Origin: Helicobacteraceae bacterium
GTDB lineage: Bacteria > Campylobacterota > Campylobacteria > Campylobacterales > Sulfurimonadaceae
Length of the DNA: 12,717 nucleotides
Direction of reading: 5' to 3'
Assembly: GCA_024635885.1 (NCBI GenBank)
Contig: JAGXIA010000070.1
Coordinates: forward strand, 1-12,717
Shown here: piece after piece, positions 1-5,968 of the stretch
Position numbering within the stretch: the first letter of the stretch is position 1
How the letters are laid out: each line of letters opens with the position of its first letter
Made by a program: the position numbers and the translations under genes
Notes under the pieces: model-generated
Seen by the model: the letters and a program-made list of their open reading frames with translations, nothing else
Told to the model about the DNA's origin: nothing
Database searches by the model: none

Positions 1-1580
1 GCGTAATTAACGCTTATACAAGCATCTAAAGATTCTAACTGGGCAAGTGTAGCATCATTAACAGTATCATCAACTAATATAACTGCCAAGGCTTGAGACT
101 CATTATTTCTTGCAAGTGAAAAGTCGGATATATTTACGTTATTCTTAGCAAGAGTAGAGCCTATACTTCCAATAACACCAGGAACGTCACTGTTTTTAAA
201 TAGTATCATATCCCCTTTTAGTGCAACTTCAATATCAAAACCGTCAATTTCCACTATACGCTTAACACCATCGTCAAAAATAGTTGCAGATATACTAGTA
301 GTACCTTCAGCAGTAGTAAGTTTAACAGTAATTAAATTTTTAAATACAGATGACTCATTAAGAGCTTCCCATTCTATTTTAATACCCTTTTCTTTTGCAA
401 CGAACTCAGCATTCACATAGTTAATAGTATCATCACTGCTTCGGCTCATCGCACCGACTGCTACAAAAGTAGATAAAGATTCAACATAGTTAGAAATATC
501 ACCCTGACCGCTTACTTTAATAGCAATTATTTGAGACTTATTTATCTGAGAAGCTAAAAAGCCGATTTTTTGACCCATTTCTAAAAATGGCTTAACATAT
601 GGCGGTATTTTACTCTCATCAATAGGTAAGTTCATGGCATGTGGATATGCTATTCCCTTAGCAGCTTCAATTGCATTTTTAGCAGCCTGAGTCCCGATAT
701 TATATTGAGATTCAAAGGTATTAGCACCTAGGTGAGGAGAGACTGTAATGTTATCAAGGTCTAATAATGGATTATTAATTGCTGGTTCTTTATTAAATAC
801 ATCAATACCGGCAAAACGAATCTTTTTAGATTTCAGTCCGTTATAAAGTGCTTCTTCATTGTAAAGACCACCTCTGGCACAGTTGATTAAAACCACACCG
901 TCTTTCATCTTGGCAATTTCTGCTTCGTCTATGATGTTAATAGTCTCTTTGTTTTTAGGCGTATGGATAGTGATGATATCACAGTCTAAAATATCTTGAA
1001 AATTTTTAGTGTAGGTCATATCATGATCTGTAACTGTTGATGGGTGAATATAAGGATCATAAGCAACAATATCCATCTCAAAAGATTTTGCACGTTTCGC
1101 TACACGTGAGCCTATGTTACCAAAACCGATAACACCGAGCTTCTTGCCTTTCATCTCATGGCCATACCACTTCTCTCTTTTCCAAACTCTGTCAACTTTT
1201 AAATGGTTATGTGAATATGGAAACATTCTCATACATGAAAGCATATGAGTCATAGTAAGTTCAACTGCAGCAATTGTGTTTGCAGTAGGAACGTTCATTA
1301 CAATAATTCCCTCTTTAGAACATCCAGGGATATCAACATTATCAACACCGACACCGGCACGAACAATTGCTTTCATATTTTTTGCATGTTTAATAAAAAA
1401 TTCGTCTACATCAGTAGAACTTCTTGTAATTGCTACATCAGCTTGTGGAATAATTGTCTCAATAAGCTCTTTCTTATCAAGGTCTGCTGCCATTATAAAA
1501 TTTATATTTTCGTCATTACGAAGCATTTCCAATCCAGCTTCATGAATATGATCACAAACGACTACGGTATGTTTTTTCAT
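1..1580 (-). CDS. serA: D-3-phosphoglycerate dehydrogenase (3' end cut by window edge)
   Basis: SerA oxidises 3-phosphoglycerate to 3-phosphohydroxypyruvate with NAD+, the committed step of serine synthesis, in the cytoplasm. The reading frame is open for 526 codons to the left edge; the family's long form is about 525-530 residues, so only the last few codons are missing. The NAD-binding Rossmann motif GFGNIG lies at residues 152-157 with an acidic residue in VAYDPY (D175). The catalytic set is visible as Arg236 (NCARGG), Glu265 (NKEP) and His283 (SPHLG). After the catalytic core comes the intervening (ASB-type) domain (about 320-450) and a C-terminal ACT domain (about 455 onward, DVPGVIGSIGSTLAK), the usual place for serine feedback control. 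The ATG shares its A with the TAA of the upstream gene, and AGAGGA sits 6 bases before it, inside that gene, so translation is probably coupled. Identification is firm. Confidence 0.97.
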   Translation of the reverse strand, partial: MKKHTVVVCDHIHEAGLEMLRNDENINFIMAADLDKKELIETIIPQADVAITRSSTDVDEFFIKHAKNMKAIVRAGVGVDNVDIPGCSKEGIIVMNVPTANTIAAVELTMTHMLSCMRMFPYSHNHLKVDRVWKREKWYGHEMKGKKLGVIGFGNIGSRVAKRAKSFEMDIVAYDPYIHPSTVTDHDMTYTKNFQDILDCDIITIHTPKNKETINIIDEAEIAKMKDGVVLINCARGGLYNEEALYNGLKSKKIRFAGIDVFNKEPAINNPLLDLDNITVSPHLGANTFESQYNIGTQAAKNAIEAAKGIAYPHAMNLPIDESKIPPYVKPFLEMGQKIGFLASQINKSQIIAIKVSGQGDISNYVESLSTFVAVGAMSRSSDDTINYVNAEFVAKEKGIKIEWEALNESSVFKNLITVKLTTAEGTTSISATIFDDGVKRIVEIDGFDIEVALKGDMILFKNSDVPGVIGSIGSTLAKNNVNISDFSLARNNESQALAVILVDDTVNDATLAQLESLDACISVNY

Positions 1581-2059
1581 TATATTTCCTCTTTGTACGG
1601 CTTAATTTGTGCCGAAATACGATAATTTTTCAAGACTCTTACTAAAGAGTTCAGTTTTTCTATATTTTTTGAAAAAATAAGTAATTCTACTCTATTTTTT
1701 TCTTTTGTCAGATAATATCTTAATTTATGTTGTTTTAATTCCTCTTTCAAGCAAAAAAGTTGATATGGGTCCAAAAGAGAAGCAGTTAATTTGTATTTTA
1801 TAGTATTAGTTATTTTTTCGTCTAAATCCACTTCTATATAAACTTCGTTTACTGGGTAGAAATAGCCTAATCTTTCTGTTTTTGAAAAATTATTTAACCA
1901 AAGTTTTTCTGGTTTTTCTTTTATAACTTCACTTTGATATGTTAAAGGTTCAATGTCTTGAATTTCTGAGATGGAATTAATAGATATTAAAAAAAAGACA
2001 ATAAAAATAGCTACTCCAAGTGCTAAAACCGGAGTGAGCCATTTTAAAATTTTGTGCAT
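1580..2059 (-). CDS. Single-pass membrane protein with possible SPOR-like periplasmic domain
   Basis: A 159-residue protein of unassigned function. Residues 8-27 form one strongly hydrophobic helix after a short basic N-terminus (MHKILKW), so it is probably anchored in the inner membrane with the remainder in the periplasm. Residues 28-85 are charged and probably form a linker. Residues about 86-154 alternate in a pattern that reads as strand-helix-strand-strand-helix-strand (strand KYKLTASLL, helix YQLFCLKEELKQHK, strand LRYYLT, strand RVELLIFS, helix NIEKLNSLVRVLK, strand ISAQIKPY). That order matches the fold of SPOR domains, which bind septal peptidoglycan, but this is inference from pattern only. 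The gene begins 8 bases after rpsA with no clear Shine-Dalgarno site, which suggests coupling to rpsA translation, and ends in a one-base overlap with serA. I recall an unnamed periplasmic protein in the same place in Campylobacter. Confidence 0.85.
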   Translation of the reverse strand: MHKILKWLTPVLALGVAIFIVFFLISINSISEIQDIEPLTYQSEVIKEKPEKLWLNNFSKTERLGYFYPVNEVYIEVDLDEKITNTIKYKLTASLLDPYQLFCLKEELKQHKLRYYLTKEKNRVELLIFSKNIEKLNSLVRVLKNYRISAQIKPYKEEI

Positions 2060-2067
2060 ATTATTGC

Positions 2068-3720
2068 TTAGTTAAATTTGTCTTTTATTAAGTCACCTAA
2101 AGAGTGTGAGTCAGTGTCATTAATTTCTTCAAGGATTGCTTGATTTTTGATATAGTCTAACTTTTTAACAGAAAGACGAATACGGTCACGTTTTGTGTCT
2201 ATAACAGCAATTGCCGCTTCAATTTCTTGACCGATTTCTAACTCTTCTTTTACCAGTGGAGTTAAATCTTCATCACGGATTAATGCATCAACACCATCAT
2301 CTAAAGATACAAATACTCCAAAGTCTTTAATGTCACGGATAGTACCAGTAACAATACTGTTTGCTTTATGAGTAGTAGCAAATGTATCAATTGGGCTTTC
2401 TAATAAAGTTTTACGGTTTAAAGATATTTTTTGATCATCTTTACTGATTTTTGTAATTTTTACTTCAATTTCTTCACCAGATTTTAGAACATCTTTACAT
2501 TTAACATTTTTATCCCAAGAGATATCTTGATTATGTAAAAGACCTTCAACTCCTCCGATACGAACAAATGCACCAAAGTCAGTTAATGACGTAACAGTTC
2601 CAGTTACAACATCACCCTCTTTGTAATTTTTAAAGAATTCATCAAAAGGTTTTGGTAAAAGTCTTTTCAGAGAAACACGAAGCTTATGAGTTTTAGAATT
2701 TATTTCTATTACTTCAACATCAATTTCTTGACCAACAGTTAAATAATCATTAGGATTTTTAACGTTTTTGTCCCAAGTAATTTCTGATATATGTAAGAAA
2801 CCTTCTATGTCATTTCCAAGATCAACAAATACACCATACGCTTCAATGTTTGAAACTGTTACAGTAATAGTATCACCTTCGTCTAATTCATCCTCAACTT
2901 CTGCCCATGGATCTGAAAGAACTGCTTTAATTGATAATGAAAGATGTCTCTTGTCTTTGTCGTATGAAATTGCTTTTACAGTAACTGTATCTCCGTCTTT
3001 GTAAAGCTTAGAAGGATTAACTGGTCCTTTGTAACTGATTTCATTGTAATGTACTAAACCGTCTACACCACCAACATCTACAAACATACCATAGCTAGTT
3101 ATTTTTTTGATAATACCTTCTACAACTGTACCTTCAGCCATTAGTTGGTCAATTATCTCTTTTTTCTTTTTTCTTTCTTCGTTAAACAGTTTACGACGTG
3201 AAACTACAATAGAGTTTTCTGCATCATCAATTTTAACTACTTGAGCTTTTATTTTACGACCGATAACTTCATCAGTCTCTTTAAAAGCTGCTAATGAACG
3301 AGGCATAAAGAAAGAAACATCATCAGCTTCTAAAACATAACCACCACGATTTTTCTTAGTGATAACACCTTCAATAATAAGGTCCTCATAATCATCTTTA
3401 TTTGCATCAATAAATTCAATAGTTTTTTGTAGCTCTAAAACTCTTTTGTAAGATATTTTAGGACGTTCATTATAATATCCTGTTACCATTACTTTAATTT
3501 TATCACCAGTATTAAATGTTAATTTACCATCCTCACGGATTTCATCTAAACTTAAAATACCTTCTAGCTTCTCGCCAACGCCAACTAATGCTCTATCTTC
3601 ATCCTCTTGGATCTCAACAATCTCACCCTCAACGATGCGACTTGTTTCTTGCTGTTTCTCAGTTGCAGCAAACATCTCTGCAAAGTTTTCTTCTTCAAAT
3701 GATTCGTTATCGAACGCCAT
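2068..3720 (-). CDS. rpsA: 30S ribosomal protein S1
   Basis: S1 binds single-stranded mRNA on the 30S subunit and helps initiate translation of structured or weak-SD messages. The 550 residues (E. coli S1 has 557) contain six S1/OB-fold repeats at roughly 28-96, 115-178, 196-266, 282-353, 368-438 and 455-521. The inner repeats carry the typical GVVEGIIKKIT-YGMFVDVGGVDGLVH and EAYGVFVDLG...GFLHISEITWDKN style motifs; repeats 1 and 2, which dock on the ribosome in the family, are the most divergent, as usual. The N-terminus (residues 1-27) and the C-terminal tail are acidic. The start is supported by AAGAGG at 3728-3733, 7 bases before the ATG. It follows ispH after a 112-base gap containing a candidate promoter, so it can be expressed separately from the upstream genes. 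Identification is firm. Confidence 0.97.
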   Translation of the reverse strand: MAFDNESFEEENFAEMFAATEKQQETSRIVEGEIVEIQEDEDRALVGVGEKLEGILSLDEIREDGKLTFNTGDKIKVMVTGYYNERPKISYKRVLELQKTIEFIDANKDDYEDLIIEGVITKKNRGGYVLEADDVSFFMPRSLAAFKETDEVIGRKIKAQVVKIDDAENSIVVSRRKLFNEERKKKKEIIDQLMAEGTVVEGIIKKITSYGMFVDVGGVDGLVHYNEISYKGPVNPSKLYKDGDTVTVKAISYDKDKRHLSLSIKAVLSDPWAEVEDELDEGDTITVTVSNIEAYGVFVDLGNDIEGFLHISEITWDKNVKNPNDYLTVGQEIDVEVIEINSKTHKLRVSLKRLLPKPFDEFFKNYKEGDVVTGTVTSLTDFGAFVRIGGVEGLLHNQDISWDKNVKCKDVLKSGEEIEVKITKISKDDQKISLNRKTLLESPIDTFATTHKANSIVTGTIRDIKDFGVFVSLDDGVDALIRDEDLTPLVKEELEIGQEIEAAIAVIDTKRDRIRLSVKKLDYIKNQAILEEINDTDSHSLGDLIKDKFN

Positions 3721-3753
3721 TATCTATCCTCTTGTTACGTAAAAATTGTCGTG

Positions 3754-3759
3754 ATTGTA
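3754..3759 (-). promoter_or_regulatory. Candidate -10 box for rpsA
   Basis: On the minus strand the gap before rpsA reads TTTGGTACAATC. This fits the GnTAnAAT -10 pattern described for housekeeping promoters of Campylobacter relatives, in which the -35 region is poorly conserved. Transcription would start near 3747, giving a leader of about 27 bases that contains the AAGAGG ribosome binding site. No conserved -35 hexamer is seen upstream. Confidence 0.5.
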
Positions 3760-3820
3760 CCAAAGTTATGGTTAGTTTGCTCTTAAATGTAAGAAAATTT
3801 GAAGTTTGCTTTAGGAAATG

Positions 3821-3843
3821 TTAATATATAAGCTATATATTAA
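3821..3843. repeat. Perfect 10-bp A/T inverted repeat across the ispH stop
   Basis: Arms TTAATATATA (3821-3830) and TATATATTAA (3834-3843) are exact reverse complements around a 3-base AGC spacer. The ispH stop codon (TAG on the minus strand, 3835-3833) straddles the spacer and the right arm. The stem is A/T only and is not followed by a T-run on the minus strand, so it is at best a weak terminator; it could instead be an RNA end-protecting hairpin or chance in AT-rich DNA. Confidence 0.4.
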
Positions 3844-4666
3844 CACTTTTTTGAATTGCGTTAACAACATTTTGTATGATCCAGTCTGGAGTTGAAGCTC
3901 CGGCACTTATTCCACAAAATGATTTATTGCTAAACCATTCAAAGTTTAGATCAGTTTCATCCTCAATGTGATAGCTCTCAGGACAGTTATCCTTAGATAT
4001 ACTGAAAAGCTGTTTTGTATTTGATGAATTTTTACCGCCGATAATAATCATAACATCAGCATTTTTAGAAATTTTTCTCACTGCGTCTTGATTCTCAAAA
4101 GTAGCATTACATATAGTATTAAACACTCTAACTTCTTTATGGCGAGGAATAAGATAGTTTGCAACTTCCATATAGTCTTCAACTTTTCTGGTAGTTTGTG
4201 CAACAAGAGCTACTCTATCTCCTATTTTTAAACCTTCGAGGTCTTTTGGAGAGGTCACAACTCTTGCCCCATGAGTAGCGTAACTTTTAACACCCTTTAT
4301 CTCTGGATGTTCTTCATCTCCAAAAATAATGATCTCATAGCCGGCTTCACTCATTTCTTGACATATTTGCTGCGGCTTAGTAACATAAGGACACGTTGCG
4401 TCCACTACATCAACACGGTTTTTATGTAAGGCCTCGAGTTCATTTTTTGGAATACCATGAGTTCTGATAACTGCCTTGTCGCCAGCTTTGAAGCTTGTAT
4501 AATCATCAGTTAGAGCCACTTTAAAATCACGTTCTAACCTGGCTATCTCTTTAGAATTATGTATCAAAGGTCCATATGTAGCTGAGTTTTTATTCTCTTC
4601 AGCTATTTTTATCGCCCTTTTAACACCAAAGCAAAATCCGTAATTTTCAGCTAATTCTATCTTCAT
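3833..4666 (-). CDS. ispH: 4-hydroxy-3-methylbut-2-enyl diphosphate reductase (IspH/LytB)
   Basis: IspH reduces HMBPP to IPP and DMAPP, the last step of the DOXP/MEP isoprenoid pathway, using an oxygen-sensitive [4Fe-4S] cluster. The three cluster cysteines are visible as Cys12 (GFCFGV), Cys92 (DATCPY) and Cys186 (NTICNAT). Diphosphate-binding and catalytic residues are also present: His36 (LIHN), His70 (RTHG), His120 and Glu122 (EEHPE), Thr158 (AQTT), the SSNT motif at 214-217 and SAGASTP at 254-260. At 277 residues it is shorter than E. coli IspH (316) but near what I recall for Campylobacter. It starts 21 bases after aroA with AGGA about 10 bases before the ATG, in the same transcript as pheST-aroA, and rpsA follows. 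In some Clostridia IspH is fused to S1 domains, in the same order. Identification is firm. Confidence 0.97.
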   Translation of the reverse strand: MKIELAENYGFCFGVKRAIKIAEENKNSATYGPLIHNSKEIARLERDFKVALTDDYTSFKAGDKAVIRTHGIPKNELEALHKNRVDVVDATCPYVTKPQQICQEMSEAGYEIIIFGDEEHPEIKGVKSYATHGARVVTSPKDLEGLKIGDRVALVAQTTRKVEDYMEVANYLIPRHKEVRVFNTICNATFENQDAVRKISKNADVMIIIGGKNSSNTKQLFSISKDNCPESYHIEDETDLNFEWFSNKSFCGISAGASTPDWIIQNVVNAIQKSVNI

Positions 4667-4687
4667 AATATATTATTCCTATAATAC

Positions 4688-5968
4688 CTAGTTAAATTCT
4701 ACTGTTGTAATTTTTTGCAGTAGTTCAAAAAAGTTTGGAAAAGATGTATTGATGCAATCTAAATCAGTTACTTTCATACCACATCTAAGACCTGCAATAA
4801 TGAAACTCATAGCAATTCTATGGTCTCCATCACTATCTACAGTAGCGCTTTTTAAAGTACCGCCTTTTACTGTATAACCATCTTCATATTCGCTTACTTC
4901 AATTCCACATGCCACAAGTCCCTTAACAACAGTAGAAATTCTGTCGCTCTCTTTTACACGAAGTTCTTCGGCATTTTTAACAATACTTGTTCCTTCTGCG
5001 CACGCAAAGGCAATAGAGAGCACTGGAAGCTCATCAATTAACCAAGAGATATTATCTTCAACTGTAATAGCTTTTAGTGGAGCATATTTAACTGTTATAT
5101 TTCCAATGGGTTCATACTTGTCACTCGTAAGTTCATAACTAATATCAGCACCCATTCTCTCTAATGCTTTAAACGCTCCAATTCTTGTTTCATTAAGCGT
5201 CACACCTTCTAAAACAATATTGGAATTTGGAGTAATAGCAGCAGCAACTGCAAAGAAAAAAGCACTTGAAGGATCTGCCGGAACTCTTATAGTTAAAGGT
5301 GAAAGAAGCTCTTTCATTGGAGATATTGTAGTTTTCAATCCATCAACCTGAATATCTGCACCCATACCTTTTAACATTCTTTCAGTATGATCACGTGAAA
5401 GTTCAGGTTCAGTATAAGTACAAGTTCCATCAGCTCTGAGTGCTGCTAAAATCATCGCACTCTTTACTTGAGCGGAAGCTATTTTACTTTCATAATCAAA
5501 AGCTTTTAGCGAAGCACCACGAATGCTAAGTGGAGCTAGGTCTCCATTATTTCTTCCATCAAGTCTTGCGCCAATATCTCGAAGTGGAGCAGTAACTCTT
5601 TTCATAGGACGACGACGCAGATATTCATCTCCAGTAAGGATAAAATGACCATTTGCAGAACTTAGAAGTCCACAAAAAAGTCTCATTCCTGTTCCGGCAT
5701 TACCGCAATCTAAAATATTTTCACTCTCTTTTATGCCATCAGATTGTATAGTAATTGTAGTTCCATCATCAACAACTACCGCACCTAAGTTTTTTACAAT
5801 TTCCAAGGTACTAAGTGTATCTTCAGCTCTTAAGAAGTTATTTATAGTACTTGTTCCGCTTGCTAGCATGGAAAACATTGCACTACGGTGAGATATAGAC
5901 TTGTCCGGTGCTATCTCTGATACATTTAGTGAGAATTCACTACATGGAATAACTTCTACTGAACTCAT
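4688..5968 (-). CDS. aroA: 3-phosphoshikimate 1-carboxyvinyltransferase (EPSP synthase)
   Basis: AroA transfers the enolpyruvyl group of PEP to shikimate-3-phosphate, the sixth step of the shikimate pathway that leads to chorismate and Phe, Tyr and Trp. The 426 residues match the family length. Visible motifs are PDKSISHR (22-28; Lys23 and Arg28 bind substrates), GNAGTGMRL (89-97) for PEP, RRPMKR (119-124), the catalytic Asp312 in IDELP, VKESDR (338-343) with catalytic Glu340, and GDHRIAM (381-387). The PEP loop has Gly94 and Leu97 where E. coli has Ala98 and Pro101, so this is not a close class I (enterobacterial-type) enzyme. The ATG overlaps the pheT stop codon (ATGA), which implies coupled translation; an AGGGG lies 10 bases upstream. 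The link to pheST puts aromatic synthesis next to Phe-tRNA charging. Identification is firm. Confidence 0.97.
   Translation of the reverse strand: MSSVEVIPCSEFSLNVSEIAPDKSISHRSAMFSMLASGTSTINNFLRAEDTLSTLEIVKNLGAVVVDDGTTITIQSDGIKESENILDCGNAGTGMRLFCGLLSSANGHFILTGDEYLRRRPMKRVTAPLRDIGARLDGRNNGDLAPLSIRGASLKAFDYESKIASAQVKSAMILAALRADGTCTYTEPELSRDHTERMLKGMGADIQVDGLKTTISPMKELLSPLTIRVPADPSSAFFFAVAAAITPNSNIVLEGVTLNETRIGAFKALERMGADISYELTSDKYEPIGNITVKYAPLKAITVEDNISWLIDELPVLSIAFACAEGTSIVKNAEELRVKESDRISTVVKGLVACGIEVSEYEDGYTVKGGTLKSATVDSDGDHRIAMSFIIAGLRCGMKVTDLDCINTSFPNFFELLQKITTVEFN

Noticed and set aside
1245..1625. Plus-strand open frame of 126 codons (and another at 1276-1545) over serA
   Set aside because: Antisense to well-supported serA codons with active-site motifs; Cys/Asn-rich, low-quality translation, no Shine-Dalgarno site.
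2768..3004. Plus-strand open frame opposite rpsA
   Set aside because: Antisense to S1 repeats 3-4; serine-rich composition is a mirror of the rpsA codons.
3516..3824. Plus-strand open frame of 102 codons spanning the rpsA start and upstream gap
   Set aside because: Runs across the rpsA promoter and start, no ribosome binding site or recognisable protein features.
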